Counted from the first letter of the stretch, positions 7,865 through 16,516 are shown. The stretch: DNA of 29,337 nucleotides from JAZDGX01 sp043806645 (GCA_043806645.1 JAZDGX010000070.1:1-29337), one strand, 5' to 3'. Numbers and translations are program-made. The notes: generated by a model not told the origin, from the letters alone.

Positions 7865-8911
7865 TCAAGGATCGGCCTGGAGTTCGGCGCTCGTCGCGCC
7901 GCAGACCGGTCGCTCCCTCCCGACACGCAGGATGTCGTGGATGTGGATCACCCCCTCGGGGCGCCGCTCGCCATCGATCACGACGAGCGAGGTGATCGCG
8001 GCCGGACGGTTCGTTTCCATGACCTTGAGGGCGCTGACCAGGTACTCGCCTCGCTCGATCGTGCGCGGCTCCCGGCTCATCACCTCGCCTACGCGCAGGT
8101 TCTGCACGTTGCCGCTGTGTTTGAGGAGAATCCGTTTGAAATCGCCGTCGGTCAGCACACCTGCCAGCCGGCCCTCGCCGTCTACGACCGTCGTCATCCC
8201 CAGGCGTTTCTCGGCGATCTCGACCAGGGCGTCGAGCAGCAGCATCTCCGCATCGACCCGCGGCAGGTCGATGCCGGCGTGCATGACATTCTCGACCTTG
8301 AGACTCACGTTGCGCCCCAGCACTCCGCCCGGGTGCAGAAACGCGAAGTCCTCCCGGGTGAATCCCTTCAGGCGGCAGAGAATGACCGTCAGCGCGTCCC
8401 CGATCACCTGCACCAGCGTCGTGCTCACCGTCGGGACCTCGGCCAGCGGGAGGATCTCCTCAGCGCAGTCGAGCAGCAAGGCGACATCAACCCCTTCGGC
8501 CAGCTCGGAGGTCCGGCCCGCGGTGATCCCGATGATCGGCACCCCCAACCGACGAAAGGTGGGAATCAGCGCGCATGTCTCCCGGTTCCCGCCGCTCTTG
8601 CTGACGAGAATCGCGACATCCTGCGGGTCGACGATGCCCAAGTCCCCATGGAGCGCCTCCACCGGGTGGATGAAGATCGAGGGAGAGCCGGTCGAGCGCA
8701 GCGAGGCGGCGATCCTCTGCCCGGCAAGGCCGGACTTGCCCAATCCGGAAATGAGGATCCGGCCCCGGCACGCGAAGAGCAACGTGACCGCCTGGTGGAA
8801 GGCATCGCTCTCGAGAAGGGGCTTCAGCCCCTGCACCCCGCGGACTTCCGCCTCCAGGACTTCCCGGGCGATGCGCCGCACCCGCTCGCGATTCTCCCTG
8901 CGCGACGTCAT
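7865..8911 (-). CDS. kdsD: Arabinose-5-phosphate isomerase
   Basis: Converts ribulose-5-phosphate to arabinose-5-phosphate, the first committed step of Kdo synthesis (348 aa). The N-terminal SIS domain (residues about 35-185) contains ILISGLGKSGLAGQRIAASL, FIHPVEALHGDLG and SKSGGNRET. Two CBS domains follow (about 210-335), with VMHAGIDLP and VMSREPRTI at their starts. ATG 8911 overlaps the kdsA stop by four bases (ATGA). A CBS-bearing isomerase directly after kdsA, the next enzyme in the pathway, supports KdsD rather than GutQ. Confidence 0.94.
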   Translation of the reverse strand: MTSRRENRERVRRIAREVLEAEVRGVQGLKPLLESDAFHQAVTLLFACRGRILISGLGKSGLAGQRIAASLRSTGSPSIFIHPVEALHGDLGIVDPQDVAILVSKSGGNRETCALIPTFRRLGVPIIGITAGRTSELAEGVDVALLLDCAEEILPLAEVPTVSTTLVQVIGDALTVILCRLKGFTREDFAFLHPGGVLGRNVSLKVENVMHAGIDLPRVDAEMLLLDALVEIAEKRLGMTTVVDGEGRLAGVLTDGDFKRILLKHSGNVQNLRVGEVMSREPRTIERGEYLVSALKVMETNRPAAITSLVVIDGERRPEGVIHIHDILRVGRERPVCGATSAELQADP

Positions 8912-9795
8912 GAACCCGTCTCCGGTGCAATGGGCGGCATGTCGCCACGGCCGCCTTCACCCGGCGTCAGACCCGCCGGCCCACGGCTTTCGAGTTCCCG
9001 CACCGTTTCCCCCAAGCGCAACCACTCGTCCATCAGATCCGCCATCGCCTCGAGCGGCAACTGTGTGGAGGAATCGCTCCGCGCACGGGAGGGATCGGGA
9101 TGGGTCTCGACGAACAGGCCCTCCGCCCCCGCCCCGAGGGCCGCGCGCGCGAGCGGGCGCGCGAAGCTGCGGCACCCTCCCCGGCCGGGGTGCTGCAGCG
9201 CATGGGTGACGTCGAAGACCACGCGACCGCCCAAAGTGCGCAGGTAGGCGAGGGCGCGCATATCCACGACCAAGTCCTGGTATCCGAAGAAGGTCCCGCG
9301 TTCGGTGAGGAGCAACTCGACGCCTTCACGGGCGCGGCGCGCCTTGTCGGCCACCTGCGCCATGTCCGTCATGCCGAGGAACTGTCCCCGCTTCAGGTTC
9401 ACCGGCAGACCGCTGCGCGCGCAGGCCTGCACCAGGCGGGTCTGCCGGCAGAGGAAGGCGGGGACCTGCAGCAGATCGACCACCGCGGCGACCGCTGCGA
9501 CTTCATCGACCGCGTGTACGTCGGTCAGCACCGGCAGGCCCGTCTCTGCGCGCACGCGCCGCAGCATACGCAGGCCTTCCTCCAATCCGGGCCCCACGAA
9601 GGAATCGACCGAGGTGCGGTTGTCCTTCAAGTATGAGGCCTTGAAGATCAGATGCATGCCCCGTTGCCGGGCCGCGGCCGCCAGCGCCTCGGCCGTCCGC
9701 AGCACAAGCCCATCCTCTTCGAGGACGCAGGGGCCCGCGATCAGGAAGGGGCGCGGACTCTCCACGCCCGGCAGGACCCGCAAACTCCCCCGCAC
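8908..9795 (-). CDS. kdsA: 3-deoxy-8-phosphooctulonate synthase, metal-dependent type
   Basis: Condenses arabinose-5-phosphate with phosphoenolpyruvate to Kdo-8-phosphate (295 aa). Conserved blocks are FLIAGPCVLEEDG (17-29), IFKASYLKDNRTSVDSF, FLCRQTRLVQA, NLKRGQF, FDVTHALQHPG and ETHPDP. Cys23 in IAGPC is at the position that binds the metal in class II enzymes such as Aquifex KdsA; the metal-free E. coli type has Asn there. The start is GTG 9795, one base after the pyrG stop, with AAGGAG about ten bases upstream inside pyrG, so the two genes are probably coupled. The C-terminal 20-25 residues are Gly/Pro-rich and not conserved. Confidence 0.95.
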   Translation of the reverse strand: MRGSLRVLPGVESPRPFLIAGPCVLEEDGLVLRTAEALAAAARQRGMHLIFKASYLKDNRTSVDSFVGPGLEEGLRMLRRVRAETGLPVLTDVHAVDEVAAVAAVVDLLQVPAFLCRQTRLVQACARSGLPVNLKRGQFLGMTDMAQVADKARRAREGVELLLTERGTFFGYQDLVVDMRALAYLRTLGGRVVFDVTHALQHPGRGGCRSFARPLARAALGAGAEGLFVETHPDPSRARSDSSTQLPLEAMADLMDEWLRLGETVRELESRGPAGLTPGEGGRGDMPPIAPETGS

Positions 9796-9796
9796 G

Positions 9797-11488
9797 TTAC
9801 TTGCGCTCCTTCGCCGGCAGGCGCAGCGAGGGCTGGGCGCGCTGCTCGCGAGATTCCTTGGCCGCCCGCACGAAATCCCGGAACAGCGGCGCCGGCTGCC
9901 GCGGCTGGCTCTTGAACTCGGGATGAAATTGGCAGGCGAGGAACCAGGGGTGGTCGGGCACTTCGATCACCTCAACCAGACCGCGTTCGATGTCGGTGCC
10001 GGTGATCCGCAGGCCGGCGCTTTCCAGGCGCCCCCGGTAGGTGTCGTTGAACTCCCAGCGATGCCGGTGCCGCTCGACGATCCGCTCCCCCCGATAGGCT
10101 TCGCGCAGGCGGCTGCCTTCGACCGCCTGACATGTGTAGGCTCCCAGCCGCATGGTGCCCCCCAGGCCCTGCGTCTCGCGCTGCTCGGGCAGCAGATCGA
10201 TCACCGGGTGCGGCGTTGTGGGATCGAACTCGGTCGAATGGGCGCCCGCCAGCCCGGCGCGATTGCGCGCGAATTCGATCGTCGCGCAGTGCAGGCCGAG
10301 ACATATGCCGAAGAAGGGCGTCCCGCCTTCGCGGGCCCACTCGATCGCTTTCACCATGCCTTCGATGCCGCGCAGTCCGAAGCCTCCCGGAACGTGCACG
10401 CCGTCCACCCCGGCGAGCAGCCGATCGGGGGACTCGGCCTCGAGCAGGCTCGCCTCGACCCAGCGCAGGCGCACGCGCACCCGGTTGACGACCCCCGCGT
10501 GCACGAAGGATTCGACCACGCTCTTGTAGGCGTCCTGCAGGTAGGTGTACTTGCCGACGAGCGCGATCTCCACCTCCCCGGGGGGATTCAGGACCATCGC
10601 AACCATCTCTTCCCACGAGCTCAGGTCGACGCCCCGCGGGGCCTCGAGGTGCATCAGGCGCAGGACGAGCTCGTCGAGCCCCCCCCGATGGAGGGCCAAC
10701 GGAACCTGGTAGATCGACTCGCTGTCGGGATCCTCGATCACCGCTTCGCGCGAGACGTTGCAGAAGAGAGAGATCTTCTCGCGCAACTCCTCGCCCAATG
10801 GCATTTCGCTGCGACAGACGAGAATGTCGGGCTGAATCCCGATCTCCGTGAGCCTTCGTACGCTGTGCTGCGTCGGCTTGGTCTTCAGTTCCGCCGCCGC
10901 CTTGATGTAGGGCACGAGGGTGACGTGGATGAAGAGCACCCGCTCTCGCCCCAGATCCAGGCGCAACTGGCGGATGGCCTCGAGGAAGGGCTGGCCCTCG
11001 ATGTCTCCGACCGTGCCCCCGATCTCGACGATGTTCACATCCGCGTCCTGCACGCGCGCCGTCTCGAGCAGGCGGCGCTTGATCTCTTCGGTGACATGCG
11101 GGATGACCTGCACCGTCTTGCCCAGAAACTCCCCGCGCCGTTCCTTCGCGATGATGGTGTCGTAGATCTGCCCGGAGGTGACGCAGTTGCGCCCCGTCAG
11201 GTGCAGGCCGGTGAAGCGCTCATAATGCCCCAGATCGAGATCGGTCTCCGCGCCGTCATCGGTCACGTAAACCTCACCGTGCTGGTAAGGGCTCATCGTG
11301 CCCGGATCGACGTTGAGATAGGGATCGAACTTCTGGTGGGTCACCCGCAGGCCGCGCTCTTTCAACAGCATGCCGAGCGAGGCGGAAACGATCCCCTTGC
11401 CCAGGGCGGAAACCACACCTCCCGTCACGAAGACGTGCCGGCGTTCATCATCGGGCCGTCGCGCCAGGGAGCCCGCGATCTGGGTCAC
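9797..11488 (-). CDS. pyrG: CTP synthase (glutamine-hydrolysing)
   Basis: Makes CTP from UTP, ATP and glutamine (563 aa, slightly longer than the usual 535-550). The N-terminal synthetase domain begins FVTGGVVSALGKGIVSASLG, with the P-loop-like segment at about 22-35 and the conserved KFDPYLNVDPGTMSP. The C-terminal class I glutaminase has Cys396 in FFGICLGLHC and His522/Glu524 in CQFHPEF. The start is GTG 11488, with AAAGGAG seven bases upstream. An 8-G run on the coding strand (10679-10686) is in frame and does not disrupt it. Position between kdsB and kdsA fits, as KdsB consumes CTP to make CMP-Kdo. Confidence 0.97.
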   Translation of the reverse strand: MTQIAGSLARRPDDERRHVFVTGGVVSALGKGIVSASLGMLLKERGLRVTHQKFDPYLNVDPGTMSPYQHGEVYVTDDGAETDLDLGHYERFTGLHLTGRNCVTSGQIYDTIIAKERRGEFLGKTVQVIPHVTEEIKRRLLETARVQDADVNIVEIGGTVGDIEGQPFLEAIRQLRLDLGRERVLFIHVTLVPYIKAAAELKTKPTQHSVRRLTEIGIQPDILVCRSEMPLGEELREKISLFCNVSREAVIEDPDSESIYQVPLALHRGGLDELVLRLMHLEAPRGVDLSSWEEMVAMVLNPPGEVEIALVGKYTYLQDAYKSVVESFVHAGVVNRVRVRLRWVEASLLEAESPDRLLAGVDGVHVPGGFGLRGIEGMVKAIEWAREGGTPFFGICLGLHCATIEFARNRAGLAGAHSTEFDPTTPHPVIDLLPEQRETQGLGGTMRLGAYTCQAVEGSRLREAYRGERIVERHRHRWEFNDTYRGRLESAGLRITGTDIERGLVEVIEVPDHPWFLACQFHPEFKSQPRQPAPLFRDFVRAAKESREQRAQPSLRLPAKERK

Positions 11489-11523
11489 TGCTTCACTCCT
11501 TTGCTGCCTTTGCTGGAAAGTCC

Positions 11524-12315
11524 TTACTCCAGGGTCCCCGCCCGCCGTCCCCCGCCGCCGCTCAACCTGCTGCGCACCCGTTCCAGGTCGGCCGGAGTGT
11601 CCACGGAAGGCTCGGCCCGCGCAAGCCGCACGATCCGGATCGGCATCCCCGCCTCCAAGGCTCGCAGTTGCTCGAGCGACTCGAATTCCGCGAGCGGCGA
11701 GGCGGGCAGCGCGACATAGCGCCGGAGCAACGCGTGGGAGAAGCCGTAGATGCCGATATGCTGGAGCACCAAGGATCTCACGCGGTCGAAATCCCGCGGG
11801 CCGGGTTCGGCACGCGCGCCGGGGATCGGGCAGCGCGAGAAGTAGATCGCCTGCCCCCCCGAACCGCAGACGACCTTGACCACGCCGGGATCACGCCATT
11901 CGTCGAAGCTTCCGAGCGGGGCGCCCGCAGTGACGATCGCGGGGCGGCCCGCGCGCAATCCGGCCGCCACCGCCCCGATCGCCGCCGGCGAAACGAGCGG
12001 CTCGTCGCCCTGCAGATTGATAATCCAGCGGGGTTGCGGCCGCAGACGGGCGGCCGCCTCCGCCACCCGGTGGGTTCCGGTAGGGTGAGCGCGGGTCGGG
12101 AGCACGGCCCCCCCGAATCCTTCTACGTGGCGGGCGATCTCGTCATTGTCCGTGGCGATCCAGACACCGCGCGCGCCCTCGACGGCCGAGGCGCGGCGCC
12201 AAGTCCACTCGAGCACGGAGCGTCCCGCGATTTCAATGAGGAGCTTGCGGGGGAGACGGGTCGATTCGAGTCGCGCGGGAATGATGATCACCAGGTCGTC
12301 GCGGGGCCGTCCCAT
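11524..12315 (-). CDS. kdsB: 3-deoxy-manno-octulosonate cytidylyltransferase
   Basis: Activates Kdo with CTP to CMP-Kdo for transfer to lipid A (263 aa, normal length 245-260). The nucleotide-binding N-terminus reads VIIIPARLESTRLPRKLL. WIATDNDEIA, PTGTHRVAEAA and NLQGDEPLV follow, then HIGIYGF and FESLEQLRALEAG near the end, all in family order. ATG 12315 is the natural start because IIIPARLES follows within ten residues; an ATG at 12363 adds a non-homologous Arg/Pro-rich tail. It begins 74 bp after rpmA and precedes pyrG by 35 bp, so it may be the first gene of the Kdo operon. A weak AAGG ribosome site precedes it. Confidence 0.94.
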   Translation of the reverse strand: MGRPRDDLVIIIPARLESTRLPRKLLIEIAGRSVLEWTWRRASAVEGARGVWIATDNDEIARHVEGFGGAVLPTRAHPTGTHRVAEAAARLRPQPRWIINLQGDEPLVSPAAIGAVAAGLRAGRPAIVTAGAPLGSFDEWRDPGVVKVVCGSGGQAIYFSRCPIPGARAEPGPRDFDRVRSLVLQHIGIYGFSHALLRRYVALPASPLAEFESLEQLRALEAGMPIRIVRLARAEPSVDTPADLERVRSRLSGGGGRRAGTLE

Positions 12316-12365
12316 GCCTTGCTTCCCGTACGGCCAGGCGGGCCTGCGTGCGCCAACCGGCACGG

Positions 12366-12388
12366 CGCGGAGACCGGCGGCCTCCGCG
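12366..12388 (-). terminator. Hairpin directly after rpmA
   Basis: A perfect 7-bp inverted repeat (CGCGGAG / CTCCGCG, 12366-12372 and 12382-12388) with a 9-base loop sits immediately beyond the rpmA stop. It lacks a U-run, so it may attenuate transcription or act as a 3' stabiliser rather than a full intrinsic terminator. Confidence 0.35.
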
Positions 12389-12389
12389 T

Positions 12390-12650
12390 TCAGGAATCCG
12401 CGGGTTCGACGCAGACGCGCCGGCGGTTCTTGCCCTGTCGCTCGAAGAGCACGTGCCCGGTCACGAGGGCGAAGAGCGTGTCGTCCTTGCCCCGCCCCAC
12501 GTTGCGACCAGGCAAGATCCTCGTGCCGCGCTGGCGGATCAGAATGGTTCCGGCGTTGACACTCTCGCCCCCGAAGCGCTTGACACCCAGGAATTGCGGG
12601 TTCGAATCCCGGCCATTGCGCGAACTGCCGACGCCTTTCTTGTGAGCCAT
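12390..12650 (-). CDS. rpmA: 50S ribosomal protein L27
   Basis: Large-subunit protein near the peptidyl transferase centre (86 aa, normal size). The sequence begins MAHKKGVGSSRNGRDSNPQF and has VNAGTILIRQRGT and GVGRGKDDTLFA-like GRGKDDTLFALVTG, in family order. There is no Firmicute-type cleavable N-terminal extension before AHKKG. ATG 12650 follows the rplU stop by 16 bp with a GGAGG-like site. Upstream in-frame ATGs fall inside rplU and are ignored. Confidence 0.97.
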   Translation of the reverse strand: MAHKKGVGSSRNGRDSNPQFLGVKRFGGESVNAGTILIRQRGTRILPGRNVGRGKDDTLFALVTGHVLFERQGKNRRRVCVEPADS

Positions 12651-12666
12651 GGCTTCCTCCCGCCCG

Positions 12667-12987
12667 TCACACCTGAGGGCGCACGATATCTTTGATTCGA
12701 AGTTCGGTGTAGTTCGTGCGGTGCCCCCACCGGCGGCGATAGTCCTTCCTGCGCTTGTACTTGCCGCAAACCATCTTGGGGCCGCGGCCATGGCCGAGCA
12801 CTTCGGCGCGCACCCGGGCGTCCGCAATGGTCGGATTCCCGACCAGGATCTGACCGTCATCGGCAATCAAGTAGACCTGCGAGACCTCGATTTCCGCCCC
12901 GGCTTCCCCGGGAAGAACCGGCACCCGCAGCCTGTCACCCGCGCTGACGCGGTACTGAAACCCCTGCAATGAGACAATCGCGTACAC
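12667..12987 (-). CDS. rplU: 50S ribosomal protein L21
   Basis: Large-subunit ribosomal protein (106 aa; family about 103). It begins with YAIVSLQGFQYRVSAGDRL and contains VLPGEAGAEIEVSQV, GNPTIADARVRAEVLGHG and the basic KYKRRKDYRRRWGHR. The start is GTG 12987, with GGGAGG six bases upstream; the ATG at 13023 would add twelve residues that no L21 has and would sit inside the leader of the predicted promoter. It is paired with rpmA as in nearly all bacteria. Confidence 0.96.
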   Translation of the reverse strand: MYAIVSLQGFQYRVSAGDRLRVPVLPGEAGAEIEVSQVYLIADDGQILVGNPTIADARVRAEVLGHGRGPKMVCGKYKRRKDYRRRWGHRTNYTELRIKDIVRPQV

Positions 12988-13030
12988 GGCCGCCTCCCGT
13001 GCGATGTTCGGATCCGTCCACAAACCAGGA

Positions 13031-13060
13031 ACCTTAGCAGCCGCCTGCGGCCGGCGTCAA
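13031..13060 (-). promoter_or_regulatory. Predicted housekeeping promoter for rplU-rpmA
   Basis: On the minus strand TTGACG (13055-13060) and TAAGGT (13031-13036) are separated by 18 bases, placing a start about 35 bp before the rplU GTG. Both hexamers are close to the sigma-70 consensus in an otherwise GC-rich gap of 129 bp. Confidence 0.55.
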
Positions 13061-13116
13061 CCGGAAAGCGCGGCCTCCATCGCTCCCCCGGAGCCGGCGG
13101 CACCGCCCCGTTTCCG

Positions 13117-14640
13117 CTATCCGGAGAAGTCGGCCGTCACATCCTTGTTCATGCGGGGAAACAAGATGCGGATCTCATCTCGCCTCAAACGGGGGTCTTC
13201 CCGCAAGTCGACGGTGATGCCGTATTGGCGTTCCAGGCGCTCGAGCCGCTGTCCGCGCGCATCGAAAAGATGGACCGCCAGATCGGGATGGACCCGCACC
13301 TGGACCTCCTTTTCCTTCGTGCGCGCCCCCACCCGGCGCAGGCTGCGTTCGACTCGCATCGCCGTGGCCGGCAGCGAGAGGGTCTTGCCCGTCCCGCCGC
13401 AGGCGCCGCAGCCCTCGCTGAAGTAGTGCAGCAACGGCTCGCGTGCCCGCTGGCGGGTCATCTCAATCAGTCCCAACTCGCTCAGGGTGCAGATTTTCGT
13501 GCGTGCCCGGTCCCCGCGCACCGCGTTGCGGAACGCGTCCATCAGGGCGCGGCGGCTCTGCTCTTCCTCCATGTCGATGAAATCGACGACGATGATGCCG
13601 CCCAGGTCGCGCAGGCGCAGCTGGCGGGCGACTTCCTTGGCCGCTTCGAGATTGGTCTTGAGAATCGTGTCTTCCTGCGAGCGCTTGCCGATGAAGCGCC
13701 CCGTGTTCACGTCGATCGTCACCATCGCCTCGGTCGACTCGATGACGATGTAGCCGCCCTTGCGTAGCCAGACCTTGCGGTCGAAGCTGCGTTCGATCTC
13801 GGCCTCGATTCCGTATTCGTCGAAAACCGGGCCTTCCCCCGTGTAGAGCTTGACGCGTGATTTCAGCTCGGGAGCCACCACCCGCAGGTAACGCATGATC
13901 TCCTTGTAGACTTCCTTCGAGTCGACCACCACCCGGTCGACCTGGCTGGTGAAGATGTCGCGAATGAGGCCGGTGGCCATTCCGAGATCCTGATGCACGA
14001 GGGCCGGGGCCTCGCGCTTGGCGGCCTCCTCCTCGACCTCCTTCCAGAGGTCTACCAGGTAGCGGACATCCTGGGCCAGCTCGCGCTTCGATTGCCCCTC
14101 GCTGGCCGTGCGGCAGATGAGCCCGGCGTTGCGCGGCTTCAGCTCCTTGAGCACGGTCTTCAAGCGGGCGCGCTCTTCGCGATCGGCGATCTTACGCGAG
14201 ACTCCGATCCGTCCAAGCCCCGGCATCAGAACCAGGAAACGTCCCGGAAGACTAATGCGTCCGGAGACCTTCGCGCCCTTCGTGCCGATCGGCTCCTTGA
14301 CGACCTGCACCAGGATGTCCTGCCCCTTCTGGAGGAGCTCCTGGATCGACACGCGGGCGGGCGGGCGTTCACCCTCGACCTCGTCCAGATCGAAGCCCTC
14401 GAGGTCGAGCATCGCCGGCAGCGTGTCGGAAACGTGCAGGAAGGCCGCTTTGGGCAGTCCCACATCGATGAAGGCGGCTTCCATGCCCGGAAGCACCTTG
14501 TTCACCCGCCCCTTGAAGATCTCGCCGACCCGGCGCCGGTCCTCCTCGCGCTCGGCGAGGAACTCGACCAGCACGGCGTCCTCGAGCACGGCCACCCGCG
14601 TCTCGATCGGATCCGCGTTGATCACGATCTCACGAAACAT
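13117..14640 (-). CDS. rng: Ribonuclease G/E family endoribonuclease
   Basis: Single-strand endoribonuclease for rRNA maturation and mRNA decay (507 aa, the RNase G size, without the long RNase E scaffold tail). It has an S1 domain (about 38-125, with GEIFKGRVNKVLPGMEAAFI), the RNase E/G catalytic domain with Asp310 in VTIDVNTG and Asp353 in VVDFIDM, and the Zn-link CGAC (Cys411, Cys414). LRLRDLGGIIVVDFI is the family signature. ATG 14640 is supported by MFREIVIN, a standard RNase G opening. It lies 118 bp after comF and has its own predicted promoter, and precedes rplU by 129 bp. Confidence 0.95.
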   Translation of the reverse strand: MFREIVINADPIETRVAVLEDAVLVEFLAEREEDRRRVGEIFKGRVNKVLPGMEAAFIDVGLPKAAFLHVSDTLPAMLDLEGFDLDEVEGERPPARVSIQELLQKGQDILVQVVKEPIGTKGAKVSGRISLPGRFLVLMPGLGRIGVSRKIADREERARLKTVLKELKPRNAGLICRTASEGQSKRELAQDVRYLVDLWKEVEEEAAKREAPALVHQDLGMATGLIRDIFTSQVDRVVVDSKEVYKEIMRYLRVVAPELKSRVKLYTGEGPVFDEYGIEAEIERSFDRKVWLRKGGYIVIESTEAMVTIDVNTGRFIGKRSQEDTILKTNLEAAKEVARQLRLRDLGGIIVVDFIDMEEEQSRRALMDAFRNAVRGDRARTKICTLSELGLIEMTRQRAREPLLHYFSEGCGACGGTGKTLSLPATAMRVERSLRRVGARTKEKEVQVRVHPDLAVHLFDARGQRLERLERQYGITVDLREDPRLRRDEIRILFPRMNKDVTADFSG

Positions 14641-14725
14641 CTGGCGATCCCCTGATCAAGATGGCACCGGTCCGGCATCCCCTGCGATGGAAACCCGGTC
14701 AGACCGCGAACACCGAGCCGCGGGC

Positions 14726-14754
14726 ACGCTACCACACCCCCCCCGGAGGGACAA
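14726..14754 (-). promoter_or_regulatory. Predicted housekeeping promoter for rng
   Basis: On the minus strand TTGTCC (14749-14754) and TAGCGT (14726-14731) are separated by 17 bases, about 90 bp before the RNase G start. The -35 hexamer overlaps the last region of comF. The spacer holds an 8-G run on that strand. Confidence 0.4.
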
Positions 14755-14758
14755 TCTT

Positions 14759-15418
14759 TCAGAAGAAACGCCTGGGAGTTGCAGCCACTACAAGCAGATC
14801 CACCCCGCGTGCGCCCGCCCCAAGCAACGCGCTCCGACATGCCCGAAAGGTCGCCCCGGTGGTCGCCACATCGTCCAGCACAAGCAAATCCCCGTCGACG
14901 GGAACGGCACGAAAGGCATCGCGCACCATGCACCGGCGCTCTCCCGCCGGGCGGCCGGTGAGGGGGGGCGTGTCAAGGACCCGGGTGAGCACCCGCCTGA
15001 CCGGCAGCCCTCCCGCGCCCCCCACCCGAACGGCCAGATCCATCACCGGTTCCCATCCGCGCTCTCGCACGCGCCGCCGATGCCCCGGCACCGGAACCAA
15101 CGCCTGCCATCCCCGCGTCTCGGGCAAGGCGCGCGTGGCCTGCGAAGCGAGCATCTGCAGCGCCCCGGGGTCCCGCCCGTACTTGAAGGCATGCACCAAC
15201 CTCCGGAGAGGACCCTCATAGGTGCCGCCGGCGATGAGGAGAAACTCACCTTCACGATCGGAGCGCAGCTGGCGCCGCGCCGCGGCCGCGAGCGGGATCG
15301 CGCAGCACCGGCAGCGCGCGTCGGATTCCAGCCGACTTCCGCAGAGGGGACACCGCAGGGGCGCGAAACAATCGAGCAGGGCACGCCAGCCCGATTCCAA
15401 GAGCGGAGCAAGACTCAT
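14759..15418 (-). CDS. comF: ComF-family phosphoribosyltransferase-like protein
   Basis: ComF-type protein (219 aa), linked in naturally competent bacteria to DNA uptake; biochemical role here unknown. The N-terminus has a four-Cys zinc motif (CPLC and CRCC). The C-terminal half has the type I phosphoribosyltransferase motif LLVLDDVATTGATFRAC. Between them are FKYGRDP and LVPVPGHRRRVRERGW, a ComF hallmark. Start ATG 15418 is chosen because MSLAPLL leads directly into the zinc motif; the ribosome site is weak, and an open frame up to 15637 lacks family resemblance. It is isolated by 236 bp from lgt and 118 bp from rng. Confidence 0.85.
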   Translation of the reverse strand: MSLAPLLESGWRALLDCFAPLRCPLCGSRLESDARCRCCAIPLAAAARRQLRSDREGEFLLIAGGTYEGPLRRLVHAFKYGRDPGALQMLASQATRALPETRGWQALVPVPGHRRRVRERGWEPVMDLAVRVGGAGGLPVRRVLTRVLDTPPLTGRPAGERRCMVRDAFRAVPVDGDLLVLDDVATTGATFRACRSALLGAGARGVDLLVVAATPRRFF

Positions 15419-15654
15419 TCTGGACCATCCCCGGAATCCGCCCGGCCGACGCCCGGAGCGCTCCCACCTGTTGGGAATGCGCCGAATCCTGCGCCGGGCA
15501 TGGCGCGACCTCGGGAGCGCTAGCCCGGTTCGGGCCAAGCCACATGCCGAGGATCTTCTGCTGTCGGCGATTAGATCAGGGAATGGCGAACTCCAGACCT
15601 GCCAAAGCATCCACCCGCCATCGATGGCACCGCGCACATTCTTCGATCCATGGC
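15419..15654. other. Intergenic region between lgt and comF
   Basis: This 236-bp gap has no convincing gene. It contains a short GCCCG/CGGGC hairpin on the minus strand near 15526-15540 with a three-base loop and no U-run. No clear promoter hexamers are visible. An open frame continues from comF through it but has no recognisable protein sequence. Confidence 0.4.
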
Positions 15655-16503
15655 CTAATGCCCCCGGTCGCGGGAAGTCTCCCCCGCTTCGGATGGCGCG
15701 CGGTCGAGCACCGTCTGCCCGTCAGGCGTTCGGACCCGGCGCGGCCGCAGCCAGAGCCCGATCGCGAGGAAGGTGAGCGGAATCCCAATCCACTGACTGT
15801 GGGTCAACTCCAGCCCCAGCACCGTGAACCGGTCTCCATCCGCATAGTAGCGGCTGAAATCAACGATGAATCGAATCACCGAGGAGCCGACCAGGTAGAG
15901 CGCGAAGAGCCGTCCCGTACCGATCAAGCGCGGATGCAGGCGCGCCAGGGTCAGAAAGAGCAGGATGTTGCCTGCCGCCAGATAGAGCGGCGAGGGATGC
16001 ACATGGACCGCCCCCCACAGATGGTAGGCCGGCGAGCCCTCCGGATACGCCACGCCGCAGGCCCACTCGGTCGGAACGCCGTGGCAACAACCGGCCAGGA
16101 AGCAGCCGCCTAGACGGGTGATGCCTTCACCGAGGGCGATTACGGGCGCCGCCAAGTCGGCGATCTCCCGGAACGACCAGCCCCGCGAGCGAACGAAGAT
16201 CCAGGCCATCACGATCGCGCCGAGGATTCCCCCATGCTGGCTCAAGCCGCCCCGCCAGATCCGGAAGATCCCCAGCCAATCTCCCGCGAAGTCTTCGGGA
16301 TGCTGAAGGGCGTAGTAGATGCGCGACCCGATCAAGGCGCTCGCGAGCACCCAGAAAAACAACCGGCTGAGATCGTCCTCGCGCAAGCCTCGCCGCCGGC
16401 CCCGGGATGAAATCCAGAAGCTCCCGAGCAGAAAGGACAAGGCGAGGGCGAAGCCATAGGCGTGAATCTGCAGGGGCCCCAGTTCCAGGAGAATCGGTCT
16501 CAC
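15655..16503 (-). CDS. lgt: Prolipoprotein diacylglyceryl transferase
   Basis: Inner-membrane enzyme that attaches diacylglycerol to the lipobox Cys of prolipoproteins (282 aa). It has about seven hydrophobic segments, the conserved GGLSQHGGILGAI (His in HGG) and the signature ITRLGGCFLAGCCHG containing the essential Arg, then HPSPLY. The start is GTG 16503, with GGAGGAG just upstream and 13 bp after the rodA stop. The last 30 residues are hydrophilic. Two apparent lipoproteins in this window (lptC product and the SUMF1 protein) would be substrates. Confidence 0.95.
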   Translation of the reverse strand: MRPILLELGPLQIHAYGFALALSFLLGSFWISSRGRRRGLREDDLSRLFFWVLASALIGSRIYYALQHPEDFAGDWLGIFRIWRGGLSQHGGILGAIVMAWIFVRSRGWSFREIADLAAPVIALGEGITRLGGCFLAGCCHGVPTEWACGVAYPEGSPAYHLWGAVHVHPSPLYLAAGNILLFLTLARLHPRLIGTGRLFALYLVGSSVIRFIVDFSRYYADGDRFTVLGLELTHSQWIGIPLTFLAIGLWLRPRRVRTPDGQTVLDRAPSEAGETSRDRGH

Positions 16504-16516
16504 GCGCTCCTCCGCC

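Noticed and set aside
9305..11719. An 804-codon open frame on the plus strand opposite pyrG and kdsA
   Set aside because: It is antisense to two certain enzymes and has the His/Pro/Arg/Ala-rich composition produced by reading GC-rich genes backwards; no family resemblance.
12596..12612. The string ggttcgaatcc, resembling a tRNA T-arm
   Set aside because: It is coding sequence of L27 and has no acceptor stem or anticodon arm around it.
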